From: Paenibacillus sp. Root444D2
Lineage (GTDB): Bacteria > Bacillota > Bacilli > Paenibacillales > NBRC-103111
Length of the DNA: 64,000 nucleotides
Assembly: GCF_001426375.1 (NCBI RefSeq)
Contig: NZ_LMEO01000045.1
Location: 679,172 to 743,171, forward strand
Direction of reading: 5' to 3'
Shown here: one piece after another, positions 16,901 to 25,290 of the stretch
Layout: each line of letters opens with the position of its first letter
How positions within the stretch are numbered: the first letter of the stretch is position 1
Made by a program: the position numbers and the translations under genes
The notes under the pieces: generated by a model
Told to the model about the DNA's origin: nothing
Databases searched by the model: none
Seen by the model: only the letters and a program-made list of their open reading frames with translations

Positions 16901-19467
16901 GTTGTACCGGGCGTTACGTTTTTCATACTCAGCTGAACATAGTTCTTGCTCTTCGCGATTGTGGCATTCATAAACTGATCTCGATCCAACTCTAAGTTAA
17001 GCTTTTCGGTGATCAGATTTATACGCTTGAACACACCGTCTTTTGGCGTAATGACGTAGTTCGAGCCGCTTTCCGTTACATCTGCGCCATATCCCGTTAA
17101 TCCGAAAATCGGATCAATGGCTACATCGCTGCTCAGAATCTTGATCGCTCCGAATAACCCTAAATCGGACTCACCCGTCATCCCTCTCCATCCGTTAAAA
17201 AGAGGTCCTCCATCTAGACCCATTGCGCCGTAGTTTCCTTTTTCCGCTTGATACGTCCATGAAGACGCACCGATATTTGCAGGGTCTGAGCTAATTTGTC
17301 CAGAGTTAATAGCACCGATATTGGCAATTTTGGCAGCGTAAGATAAGCGCTGTTCAACCTCAGGCGCTGCGGAATAATTGCGAATCCAGTCATCCATCGT
17401 AAAACCGGCGAGTGAAGTCGAGTACTGAAAGTTCCACCAGTTCTCACCTGTTATCGTCACCGGATCCGCATAATAATACCAGATCGGCATTTGCCCGCGA
17501 TCGGCTCTTGTTTTTGCAATAATTTTGCTCATCATCGTCGTATTGTTGTTCATTTTGGCTAACGTATACACCGCTTCTTCGCCGGTATTGTCATAGCTGT
17601 ACTCAGAGCCATACGGATACGTCGTGTTTTTAAAATTGTTATACTTGGTAGCCATCTTAGCGATGAGATCATTCGCCTCAGCCGTGAACCCCTCGTCCTG
17701 CAGGGCTTTGATAATGTCAGGTGTCGTCAACTCTCCCATAAGACCTGTCTCCCAGTTGTACGCAACCGGACCATCATATAAGGCTTTGAAAATATTATAT
17801 GTCCGCAGAAGATACTCTTCTTTCGTGTGCTTATATGCGACAAGATCAGGATACATCTTGGCAATCTTATACATACTGAAGTACGTATTATAAATATGAG
17901 GGTAAGCGTAGCCACGATACGTCGGCGTTGTGTTTGGCTGATTCATTAAGAAATCCGGAACCAGATAATCCTCATGATGTCCGTTCATTAGATTGGTCCA
18001 AATGGCCGTCTCCAGATAGTCATCGACCGCTTTAACTTCCGAGGCAATCGGGACCTGCGAGTTCTTTTCCGCCAAAAATTGTCCATGCGTTAATCCCCAG
18101 TCATCGCCCCATCCCCAATAACCATTGAATCGGTTTCTAGTCGTTTTATTTTGCATCATCCAATCGTCAAAAACCTTATCTCTAATGGTTCCCGGATCAT
18201 TGTATCGCGTCTTTTCTACCATAAAAGTGGAATGTCTCTGCAGTGCGGCATCAATAGGCTCAATCGCATAAAATTGCAGGACGGTTTTTTCCCCGTTTCC
18301 ATATTCAACGGTAAGATCATTCTGTCCCAGATGACCCAGTGTGAGCTCGTAAATCTTATGATTGGCAGGGGCCGTATTCAGAAAAGTGATCGTTGACTCA
18401 GAAGGATATTGTGCGGTAACGGAAGTGATGTCTTTGAACGTATGCAAATCGATCTTGGCCTTCATATTGGTTGCAAAAATCATCCCTGGCACCACGGTGA
18501 CATCAACGAGGCCCTCGTCGTAGAGCTTGGCTTTCACATCGTTATCGTCAACTGTTTTAAAAAACTTAAAAGCATAAGATTTACTCTCACTCGGAGCAAG
18601 AATCAGACTTGTATTCGGGAGGTACCCCTTGTTGGTACTCTTGATCACGTTAGAATGGATATAGTAGACATTCAGTCCTTCCACCCAGCCTGCAGAATCA
18701 TTCGTCCAGTTGCTGCCCGGATGCTCCTCACGCTTCCAGCGGTCTTGATATTCAAAGCCGGCGCCGGTCGCTGCATCAGGAACCAAAAGCACGGAAGGAC
18801 CGATGCCGCTTGGCCTTTGAATCGTGATATACGAGCTGTTATTACCAACAAACGAATGATTCAAAACTCTAGTTTCATAAATACGGTCATTCGGCGCCTG
18901 CCATAGTTCATTAAACGGCAAAGGGAGACCAAGGTCCCCAATCTCTAGAGTCTGGTTGCTCGTATTTTCAATAGCAATCGTCCATTTGACATAGTCATCC
19001 ACTAAAGCATATTTTTCAATAACCTTAAAATTCCGGATCCCCTCAGGGTTTGAAGCGTTCTCATACGTAACTGTAATTTCATTCCCACTCTTCGATATCG
19101 TTCTACCGTCATCTGACTTGCTTGTCCAAGCCTTCGTCCATTCCCCGTTTCCAAGCTTGTATGTAAACATCAGTTCCCCGAGCCATTGATGGTCGGGCGT
19201 ATTCTGGTTTGGAGCATTCGTTGGATTCATCACATATTCCGTAGGGAATACATCCCCTTTTAGCTGCAATGAGGTGATTTCACCATGGGTTCCTGTCTGT
19301 ATGTCAAAAATATCATTGGATAGACTGTCCGCGAGAGATTCAGCAGAAGCCACTGAAGATAGGAGACACAACAACATGATGGTAAAACAAAGAGATATCG
19401 GCAGCACTAGTAGCTTCTTTAATCCAACCCTATACCTATCCGACCTCCGAGATTCCGTTACTTCCAT
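13930..19467 (-). CDS. Giant secreted multidomain protein, probable glycoside hydrolase (DUF5695-like) with LamG and FIMAH-like modules
   Basis: 1845 residues. A signal peptide ends after A42 (LLSSVASA). Residues about 43-915 form one large module with a beta-rich front and a helical, Trp-rich back (NGYWGWGDDWGLTHGQF, RGYAYPHIYNTYFSMYK, WYYYADPVTITGENWWNFQY). This resembles the DUF5695 group of Paenibacillus and related bacteria, for which I know no assigned activity. A PKD/Ig-like domain follows (about 916-1007), then LamG-like (1008-1217), bacterial Ig (1218-1300), LamG-like (1301-1523), Ig (1524-1599), an OmpL47-like repeat (1600-1685), an Ig-like stretch (1686-1775) and a FIMAH-like helical tail (1776-1845). 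ATG 19467 is chosen over TTG 19482 because GGAGG lies between them. It is monocistronic; its substrate, probably a complex plant or microbial glycan, is unknown. Confidence 0.8.
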   Translation of the reverse strand: MEVTESRRSDRYRVGLKKLLVLPISLCFTIMLLCLLSSVASAESLADSLSNDIFDIQTGTHGEITSLQLKGDVFPTEYVMNPTNAPNQNTPDHQWLGELMFTYKLGNGEWTKAWTSKSDDGRTISKSGNEITVTYENASNPEGIRNFKVIEKYALVDDYVKWTIAIENTSNQTLEIGDLGLPLPFNELWQAPNDRIYETRVLNHSFVGNNSSYITIQRPSGIGPSVLLVPDAATGAGFEYQDRWKREEHPGSNWTNDSAGWVEGLNVYYIHSNVIKSTNKGYLPNTSLILAPSESKSYAFKFFKTVDDNDVKAKLYDEGLVDVTVVPGMIFATNMKAKIDLHTFKDITSVTAQYPSESTITFLNTAPANHKIYELTLGHLGQNDLTVEYGNGEKTVLQFYAIEPIDAALQRHSTFMVEKTRYNDPGTIRDKVFDDWMMQNKTTRNRFNGYWGWGDDWGLTHGQFLAEKNSQVPIASEVKAVDDYLETAIWTNLMNGHHEDYLVPDFLMNQPNTTPTYRGYAYPHIYNTYFSMYKIAKMYPDLVAYKHTKEEYLLRTYNIFKALYDGPVAYNWETGLMGELTTPDIIKALQDEGFTAEANDLIAKMATKYNNFKNTTYPYGSEYSYDNTGEEAVYTLAKMNNNTTMMSKIIAKTRADRGQMPIWYYYADPVTITGENWWNFQYSTSLAGFTMDDWIRNYSAAPEVEQRLSYAAKIANIGAINSGQISSDPANIGASSWTYQAEKGNYGAMGLDGGPLFNGWRGMTGESDLGLFGAIKILSSDVAIDPIFGLTGYGADVTESGSNYVITPKDGVFKRINLITEKLNLELDRDQFMNATIAKSKNYVQLSMKNVTPGTTQHQTRITFTGLKKATYDILVDGVHQGKLNAYGSKATLTINAGATAAYTVELQEGIKDANTAPIANAGADSSITLPDDISLKGTASDDDLPGGTLTAAWSLVNGPGTATFADASALNTNVTVSAAGDYVFKLQVNDSELSSEDTVTVTVAPAPPLPPVILQYLFNETSGTTASDTTGNGMDGTLKGSATWVQGKQDNGLQLNGTDSYVKMPASILSRVHDITISTWVKANKLGNYSRIFDFGSGTNTYMYLSPKVGGGGMKFGITSTGNGPGQEQVINAPVLPTGVWKHVAFTLSGTTGILYVDGVQVGINTNITLNPSSLGKTINNYIGKSQFADPYLDGIVDDFRIYSSALSAAEIASLAAPPFDDIVSLDEVNLTTQVKVAPKLPQTVTAHLKNASIIDVPVTWDAIDPARYASEGNSFTVAGTVVGSTTLKTKANIVVTGVMLDPFPSLVARYKFDEANGTSITDASGNGHDGTTKGSLAWEPSGHQNGALTFSGTSGNYVDLGRSRDLQPNKITLSYWIKRTTSMNANENILLWFKPENDYAANGFFVTYNGDVSSLVMVDGTGNFFVKARPDDFLPLNEWTNVVFTFDSETKAAAIYKNGISQQIDTDGDLNSITATSDIKKIGVSGYGNGAQLNATVDDFRIYDGAMTAIQVKALYDGKDVQSVQPVAVSTSISKAPVLPDTVSVIYENTSQGTAVVSWDAIDPMQYAQSGVFQVYGKVDGTSIKAEANITVTSLIPATRAVLAPSEPDGRYGWYVHPVMVNLIADNQSGTILTEYNLDGGGTWLTYTGPITMNQDGKYNVSYRSSDNAGNVEVVKTVSFNLDVTAPTISISGLVGNRDISDNGDISPMFLVNDGMSGVDSNRTTVTLDTYSFQTGTPIPLYTLPLGSHTFMVASSDLAGNAASVTVTFQTTTSLEALKALITRFAKNNWIDNAGIVNSLQKKLDKGNVESFVSEVQAQAGKHVSSEAATYLLRDAQALINKK

Positions 19468-20069
19468 CCTTGTTACCTCCAATTTAGATGTAGTTGTGTT
19501 TTTAACCTTTTATCCCTGTAGTAGCAATCCCTTGATAAAATACCGCTGGTTACGTCAACACCTCCCACTGGTAAGAAACGACAACATCCCGAACCAATCG
19601 AATATATGCAGACCAAAAGGGCATCCGTGATGCGTACATCCCTCAAAGGAAATGGTCTGGAGATTGATCGTCATGTACTCGGTCCCCTTTTTTATAAATA
19701 TCATCATTATGGTAAGCGCTTTAATAGTTATTCTACATGGTGTAATATGGGAATTATATAGGGATTTACAACCACATTTTTAAAAATTACAACCTTTTCC
19801 ATAGAGCGTGAATGAATGAATACATCCCAATTTTCTCGCTCCCCGTGCCTTATTTTATCGATTGCGGACGCACTTTTTTCCATGTTGACAAGCAGCATAT
19901 TAGTAGAAACCAGGTCGGTGTATTTGATTTAATGGTAGTGACCAATCAATTTTATTAATACCATCATTTCTAGAAGCTGCAATAATAAGAATACCGGTTG
20001 TGGTGCAAAGATCTAATTCATGATAACGTAATTGATAACGAAGTCATGGGATGGAGTAACTTATTTTGA

Positions 20070-20156
20070 GATATAGTCGAAATGATGAGCGAGCGAGGAT
20101 TAAAGATTTCTCATACGACGATCATGAGATGGGCCCATGAATTTGGACCATCGTGA
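20070..20156 (+). pseudogene. Relic of an IS6-family transposase
   Basis: The plus strand encodes DIVEMMSERGLKISHTTIMR then WAHEFGP. This closely follows the N-terminal helix-turn-helix region of IS6/IS240-type transposases. An in-frame TGA precedes it and another follows at 20154. Only about 28 codons survive, with no DDE domain and no inverted repeats identified. Confidence 0.7.
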
Positions 20157-20166
20157 AATATTTTCT

Positions 20167-20232
20167 AAAAAAAAGAAACCGTTCCTTCCGCAAATGGTAG
20201 ATCGTACTCCCATTTTAGTTAAGAACGGTCTC
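20167..20232 (-). terminator. Leftward terminator after the beta-galactosidase relic
   Basis: On the minus strand, GAGACCGTTC (20223-20232) and GAACGGTTTC (20175-20184) can pair around a 38-base loop, followed by eight Ts at 20167-20174. It lies about 65 bases after the relic's stop and was probably its original terminator. Confidence 0.5.
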
Positions 20233-20297
20233 TTATAATTATTTCGCTACTCAACCTTTACAATTTGCCATTGCTGATAATATCCGGGGCCTGCTGT

Positions 20298-20760
20298 TCA
20301 ATCCATGATCTCTAAAGTGATCTTATAAACATAGATGCCCTTTTCGATTTTATATTCATCGTGAATATTTTTGGTCCAACCGTTGTCTCCGCCAAGACCT
20401 GCATGTTTGTAATCGATATGAAGGAAAACGGAATCGGATGTGCCAAGCTCATCTTCATAGGCGGCATTGTCGTATTGTCCGATTCTGCATGGATGAATAT
20501 CAAAATGGAAGTAACCCGCCGAGGTAACTTTTACCTTGCGGTCATCCGCGGATACATATAAATAACGGACATCTTCCTTGCCCCCGCATTCAACCGGCAC
20601 GGGAACATTGAATTTCATGATGAGAGTCCGCCCCCTTCCGTGCAAAGGGATACTTGTTATTGGTGTACACTGGTTTACCGTATCCGGAAAGCTCCCAGTT
20701 GGAAGGAACCAGGATATCATTCCAACGGGACACGTCATATTCAGGATTTTGGTTGCACCA
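20298..20760 (-). pseudogene. Internally deleted GH2 beta-galactosidase
   Basis: Two pieces of one enzyme lie side by side in different frames. From about 20760 the minus strand reads WNDILVPSNWELSGYGKPVY then TNNKYPF, the jelly-roll start of family 2 beta-galactosidases. From about 20600 to the stop, another frame reads YFHFDIHPCRIGQYDNAAYE, then VFLHIDYKHAGLGGDNGW and IEKGIYVYKITLEI, the C-terminal small-chain domain of LacZ-type enzymes. The roughly 900 residues between, including both catalytic glutamates, are gone. A 146-residue reading frame exists but has no intact function. It shows that lactose- or galactan-related capacity was once encoded here. Confidence 0.75.
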
Positions 20761-20852
20761 TATTCCTATAATATAAGGAGAAAGTCCCCCTATTTATGAG
20801 CAATTTTTATTTTCATTCCGGAAGCAATGATAAAACAGCAGGCTGATCATAA

Positions 20853-20885
20853 AAATTCCGTGAGCCAGTTATGCTCACGGAATTT
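20853..20885 (-). terminator. Terminator of ABC transporter 2 operon
   Basis: AAATTCCGTGAGC (20853-20865) and its exact complement (20873-20885) enclose a 7-nt loop. It lies about 30 bases after the binding-protein stop codon. Confidence 0.75.
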
Positions 20886-20916
20886 AGATTTCACAAAACT
20901 TAATCGTTTTTGTTGA

Positions 20917-22659
20917 TTACTTTTTCAACGCCGCACCGACCGTTTTTTCGTATTGGTCAACTTGCCACTTGACAACTTCGTCGTAGCCCAAACCTTTAGC
21001 TTTCTTGATCAATTGCTGTTTCAGGCTGTTAAACTCGTTATCATCCTTCGCGAACATCAACTTCCAGGAGTATTCCTTGACGACTTTGCCCACTTCGCTA
21101 TCCTTCTGCTTGATGTCAGCCGGTCGATCCGCCGCCGCTACGTCGCTGGAGTACGCAGGTGCCACGGCAACATTGTTGTGCTTGACGACATAATCTTTCA
21201 CCGTCAGCGCACCCATAGCGTCCCGCCAACTCTTCGTGACCGGATCCGGATTATGATTTAAATACGAGGTCCACATCGTGTAATCATACGGTTCCCCAGT
21301 TTCCGGATTGTTCATAGACTTGGAGAGCGTCGAGTTATTGATTTGGTTAGTTCCGTCCTTGTACAGCCCGCCGCCGTATTCATCAGGCATATTGACGGTG
21401 TTCACGATCGCTTTGTATCCGAAATCGGTCAGGGTCGGCTTTCCATCCTTGATATCCCAAATCAAGCCCTTCGGTCCATAATTGGATTCCATGATCCCCT
21501 CCGGCGTATATAGCCAGTCAAGGAATTGCATCACACGCTCCGGATACTTCGTTTTCGCGCCAATGGTCCAATAGTACTTGGCGCCCTCTGGTTTAAACCC
21601 GGCGGATGACTGTTTCTCATCGCCGAATGGTACGAATCCGAAACCTTTTCCTGCGGACGTGTGGTCCGGGATGTTAAAACCGCTGCTTACCCAAGGAAAT
21701 TGAGCGAAAAGAATTTGCCCGTCCTTGTACTTATTGGACACATCGGCGAACTTCTGCGTCAAAGAGTCTGGATCAAGCAGTCCCATCTTATTGGCATCAA
21801 AGAAGAATTTCACGCCTTTCATGTAATAACCGTTGTCATCGAGAATGCCTTGCCATTTCGCTTCATCGGCCTTCGTCAGGATCAAATCAGTTTCGTTGAA
21901 TCCGTCCGATACCCCATAGCCGTATAATGCGGCTATAGAACCCACGTTCATTGAACCGGACCCGTCCCAGTCCGACCACAGCGAAAATCCGTACGTAGGC
22001 TTGCCGGTATCGCTCTTCGGACTGAGCTGCTGCATTTGCTTGAGGACGGGCAGATAGTCGTCCAACGTTTTGATTTGCGGACTGCCCAGCTTCTGGTACA
22101 AGTCCCAGCGGATCTGGGGACCGAACGTCATATCGGCGCCTTCGCTCGGGCCGCTGCCGTTGCCCACCTCATTCGCGACCGAGTAGATCGCCGTGCCGCC
22201 GCCGAATTGCTTGCTGTGGGCTTCAAGCGATTGACCGGCATATTTTTGAATGTCTTGGCCGTATTTATCAAGCAGCCCGTTTTTCTTCCAATCCAACAGC
22301 AGGCCAGCTTTGATCGCATCTTTGGTGTTGATTGCGACCTGGATATCGCCTACATCGCCCGAGGCCAACAACGTAGCCTCTTTTCCCTGGCCGCCGCCGA
22401 TAATGTTTAATTTGATATTAAATTTGTCCTTGATCACCTTCGCAAACCAACCCGGTTGATCCCCGGAAAAGTTAGCCACGTTCGAGAATACCTTTAGTGT
22501 GACTTCCGGCTGCTTCGAAGGATCGGTGCTTGCGCTCGATTGCGTCGATGAATCACTATTTACCGCGGTTTTGCCGCTGCCGCCGCTACATGCGGACAAT
22601 AATACAAGCACGGCGCTCATCGAGACCGCGGCCGCTATCCATTTTCTTCCTCTAATCAT
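20917..22659 (-). CDS. Sugar-binding lipoprotein of ABC transporter 2
   Basis: A 580-residue extracellular solute-binding protein. The lipobox is LLSAC with C24 lipidated, followed by a Gly/Ser/Thr-rich linker and KQPEVTLKVFSNVANFSGDQ. It is longer than ordinary MalE-type proteins and fits the large LplA-like class of Paenibacillus. GGAGG lies eleven bases before the ATG. It is third in the operon after two permeases. No enzyme or regulator lies immediately beside it, so its ligand cannot be guessed from context. The relics of beta-galactosidase downstream and of GH95 and cellulase upstream hint at plant-wall oligosaccharides. Confidence 0.9.
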   Translation of the reverse strand: MIRGRKWIAAAVSMSAVLVLLSACSGGSGKTAVNSDSSTQSSASTDPSKQPEVTLKVFSNVANFSGDQPGWFAKVIKDKFNIKLNIIGGGQGKEATLLASGDVGDIQVAINTKDAIKAGLLLDWKKNGLLDKYGQDIQKYAGQSLEAHSKQFGGGTAIYSVANEVGNGSGPSEGADMTFGPQIRWDLYQKLGSPQIKTLDDYLPVLKQMQQLSPKSDTGKPTYGFSLWSDWDGSGSMNVGSIAALYGYGVSDGFNETDLILTKADEAKWQGILDDNGYYMKGVKFFFDANKMGLLDPDSLTQKFADVSNKYKDGQILFAQFPWVSSGFNIPDHTSAGKGFGFVPFGDEKQSSAGFKPEGAKYYWTIGAKTKYPERVMQFLDWLYTPEGIMESNYGPKGLIWDIKDGKPTLTDFGYKAIVNTVNMPDEYGGGLYKDGTNQINNSTLSKSMNNPETGEPYDYTMWTSYLNHNPDPVTKSWRDAMGALTVKDYVVKHNNVAVAPAYSSDVAAADRPADIKQKDSEVGKVVKEYSWKLMFAKDDNEFNSLKQQLIKKAKGLGYDEVVKWQVDQYEKTVGAALKK

Positions 22660-22798
22660 TTATTTGTTAACCTCCTTGTCATGTACCTGCATAGTCGTAC
22701 TTTTTCATTGCGATTAAGAAATGGATCCTGAAGTCCCCTTGACAAATACAATACGAGCAAACACTGTCCCGCCTCACCTCCTTTGCAGAGTTCCAAAT

Positions 22799-23686
22799 TC
22801 AGCCCTTTACGGCTCCGATCAAGATGCCTTTGACAAAGTATCGTTGGAAGAAAGGATAGACGAGCAATATCGGGATGACGACAACCATAGAAACCGTCGT
22901 CCGAATCGAAGTGGCCGTCTGCATATTGGCCAGATCCGCATTGATAGCACCGCTGGATTTTATCAGATTTGCCAGCGATGTCGCTGCGTTTAAATAGCGA
23001 TACAGGAGAAATTGCAGCGTAAACAGCTTCGGGTCCGTGACCAGGAACAACGTGTCCTGGAACGAGTTCCACTGACCGATGGCCGTGAAGATGGCGATCG
23101 TGGCAAGAATCGGTGTGATCAAAGGCATGACGATCTTCAAGAAGATCGTGAAATAGCCGGCTCCGTCGATTTGCGCCGATTCCTGCAGGGAGATCGGCGT
23201 CGACTCGATGAACGTTTTGACAAGGATGATATTGAACGGAGCAACGATCCCCGGTATGATATAGACCAGGAAATTGTTTACCAGGCCAAGCTTGAGCATG
23301 ATAAGGAACCATGGAATCAACCCGGCATTAAAATACATGGTCACGATAAGGAACCTGTACCAGAATTTACGTCCCCACATTACGTTTTTCGTAAACAAGT
23401 ATCCGAGAAATCCCGATACAACCACGGTCAACAATGTGCCAATCAAAGTGCGTCCTATAGATACGAGCGCGGCTGTACCCAGTCCGGGAATCTTGAATAC
23501 TTCAATATAGTTGTTTATATGAATCCCTCGCGGGTAAAACATCACGAGGCCTCTGCTGCTCAAGTCGTTGTTGCTAATCGTATTGATGAACAAATAATAG
23601 AACGGAAAAAAACAAGCCAGAGTGAAAAGCGCAAACCCCGTATAATTCAGGATGTCAAATATCGTAATCTTTCCCATCTTTCCCAT
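22799..23686 (-). CDS. ABC transporter 2 permease, YtcP type
   Basis: A 295-residue MalG-like inner-membrane permease with about six membrane helices. The EAA loop is SLQESAQIDGAGYFTIFLKI and the C-terminus is FFQRYFVKGILIGAVKG, both classic for the YtcP branch. GAGGAG lies seven bases before the ATG. It is 28 bases downstream of its LplB-type partner and 139 bases upstream of the binding protein, consistent with one transcript. Energy would come from an ATPase encoded elsewhere. Confidence 0.9.
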   Translation of the reverse strand: MGKMGKITIFDILNYTGFALFTLACFFPFYYLFINTISNNDLSSRGLVMFYPRGIHINNYIEVFKIPGLGTAALVSIGRTLIGTLLTVVVSGFLGYLFTKNVMWGRKFWYRFLIVTMYFNAGLIPWFLIMLKLGLVNNFLVYIIPGIVAPFNIILVKTFIESTPISLQESAQIDGAGYFTIFLKIVMPLITPILATIAIFTAIGQWNSFQDTLFLVTDPKLFTLQFLLYRYLNAATSLANLIKSSGAINADLANMQTATSIRTTVSMVVVIPILLVYPFFQRYFVKGILIGAVKG

Positions 23687-23714
23687 GTCGACACTCCTCT
23701 CTTCTCACAATGAC

Positions 23715-24671
23715 TTAGATGACGCCTTCGCCGCGAACCAGCTTCGACAGGCCATTGGCTACAAACAGCAAGAACAAGCTAATAACCGATTTCAGAATGC
23801 TGACCGCCGTCGCGAACCCGAAGTTGGAATTCACCACCCCGATGTTGTATACGTACAGATCAAGCACCTCGATATGATTCATGTTTATCGCGTTCGAGAA
23901 CACAAAATATTGCTCAAGCCCATTATTGATAAAGTTCGCGATTCCCAATATGAGAAGCACGAAGAATGTCGGTATAATCCCGGGAACCGTCACGTGCCAT
24001 ATCAACTGGAAACGGCTTGCTCCATCCACTCTCGCCGCCTCATACAATTCCGGATCAATCCCAGTAATCGCAGCAATGTACAAGATCGCTCCCCAACCGA
24101 GTCCCTTCCATATGCCCCACAAGGTCATGGCCAACCAGGTATGACTGTCCGATGCCAGCAAGCTCAGCGGCCGTTCTATTAGATCCATTCTCATCAGCAA
24201 ATTGTTCAAGAAGCCGTTGTCGACAGAAAACAACATAAATGCGAAGGAGTACACCAATACCCAACTGATAAAGTTCGGCAGCGTCGTAAGCGTCTGCACG
24301 ATTTTCTTAAACGGCGCGTTCTTTATTTCCGTCAGGAGAATCGCGAAGATGACCGGCAGAACCGAAGTCAGAATGCCAAGCGAGCTGAACACCAACGTGT
24401 TTCGCAGGACCCTGAGGATTTCCTGGACCTGAGCCGGATTCGACACCAACTTGGTAAACCAGCTCAAGCCTACAAACTCGGTCTGGGACAGCGGAATTCC
24501 GGGCCTGTAGTCGTAAAATGCATAGACCCAGCCGTACAGCGGCAAATATGAGAACAAAAAGACAAGAACAAGAAAAGGAAGAGCCATAAGAAATAATTTA
24601 TACTTATCTTTAAATTGGAAGCGCTTTCTCGGAACTGGTGCATAGGCGTGTTCGGACAAGTTTGCGTTCAT
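23715..24671 (-). CDS. ABC transporter 2 permease, LplB type
   Basis: A 318-residue MalF-like permease. After a basic N-terminus, helix 1 leads to the LplB signature YLPLYGWVYAFYDYRPG. The EAA loop is DPELYEAARVDGASRFQLIW. The C-terminus (LLFVANGLSKLVRGEGVI) is also typical. It is the first gene of the operon with a GGGGGAG ribosome binding site. A relaxed cre match lies about 210 bases upstream, suggesting carbon catabolite control. Confidence 0.9.
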   Translation of the reverse strand: MNANLSEHAYAPVPRKRFQFKDKYKLFLMALPFLVLVFLFSYLPLYGWVYAFYDYRPGIPLSQTEFVGLSWFTKLVSNPAQVQEILRVLRNTLVFSSLGILTSVLPVIFAILLTEIKNAPFKKIVQTLTTLPNFISWVLVYSFAFMLFSVDNGFLNNLLMRMDLIERPLSLLASDSHTWLAMTLWGIWKGLGWGAILYIAAITGIDPELYEAARVDGASRFQLIWHVTVPGIIPTFFVLLILGIANFINNGLEQYFVFSNAINMNHIEVLDLYVYNIGVVNSNFGFATAVSILKSVISLFLLFVANGLSKLVRGEGVI

Positions 24672-25103
24672 GTTTCTCCCCCCGCTATTAAATAATGTTT
24701 TCTTTCATTTGCTCACTTTTACTTAGATTTTCAAATCGGCTATCTTAGGAGGTCTAGAACTCCTATTGGTATGACATTTCCTCATCAACTCCCTCTCAGC
24801 GATGGAACCTGCTTCAGTTTTTGCTCCACAGATTCATTATGCGGGCACACTCTCAACCTCTTTGTTTTCGATTATAACGAAATCGCTTTCATCATAATAC
24901 CTAATAAATTCCACTTAAAATCCAGCCATAATTAGTGTTTTTCCGTGCGTGAAAATATTGAATCATGCCGATAGAGTTTTTCTCAAATATCCTTACCGTT
25001 TGGCTAACAAACTCTTGTATTAGAATCTGTAAACGACCTTCCTCCATCTTTTGTTTGAAGTTGAATGAACCGTCAATGGTTAATCACTTTTCCTAATTGC
25101 GGC
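24672..25103. other. Leader region of ABC transporter 2
   Basis: About 430 bases without a gene. It holds the presumed promoter of the transporter operon and a near-cre site at 24878-24891. No convincing -35/-10 pair was picked out, and no relic was recognised between 24900 and 25100. Confidence 0.4.
24878..24891 (-). promoter_or_regulatory. Near-consensus cre (CcpA) site
   Basis: The minus strand reads TGAAAGCGATTTCG, which fits 13 of 14 positions of TGWNANCGNTNWCA. It is about 210 bases upstream of the first permease of ABC transporter 2. Confidence 0.45.
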
Positions 25104-25147
25104 AAAAAAGCGTTCCAACAGGAACGTAAATCCCCCGCCGGAACGCC
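25104..25147 (-). terminator. Terminator after the cellulase fragment
   Basis: On the minus strand, GGCGTTCC (25140-25147) or ACGTTCC can pair with GGAACGCT (25109-25116), followed by TTTTT. It lies just after the stop codon of the cellulase stub and would end leftward transcription of the GH43-GH3 operon. Confidence 0.6.
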
Positions 25148-25155
25148 TTGCCATA

Positions 25156-25290
25156 TTACTGGGCCGTACCTGTGACGCTCGTGCCGCTTTTTACAATTGT
25201 GTACTTAACGATTGCGCCGCTCCAGAAGTGGAACGTCAAAGTCACCGTTCCATCAGTCGTTTCATTGAAGAAATTCGAGGTCAGCGTGAT
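25156..25290 (-). pseudogene. 3' stub of a cellulase (CBM46-like end)
   Basis: 45 codons ending in TAA read ITLTSNFFNETTDGTVTLTF, HFWSGAIVKYTIVKSG and TSVTGTAQ. This parallels the last residues of the intact GH5 enzyme at 35959-37683 (SFFKEVNDGTVILKFHFWSG and YTITKNGTSITGTAS). The stub begins abruptly at about 25290-25300, where the sequence changes in mid-gene to a GH95 N-terminus. It is the end of a second, related cellulase whose body has been lost. Confidence 0.8.

Larger units (their letters stand above)
19468..20297. other. Decayed intergenic region with gene relics
   Basis: 830 bases without an intact gene. The first part is the leader of the giant gene and includes a weak cre-like site (19711-19724, 12 of 14 consensus positions). 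At 19510-19551 the minus strand reads NQRYFIKGLLLQG then stop, the characteristic C-terminus of a MalG-type permease; nothing upstream continues it, so it is a stub. An IS6-type transposase relic lies at 20070-20156. Between about 19740 and 20040 I see nothing recognisable. Confidence 0.55.
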
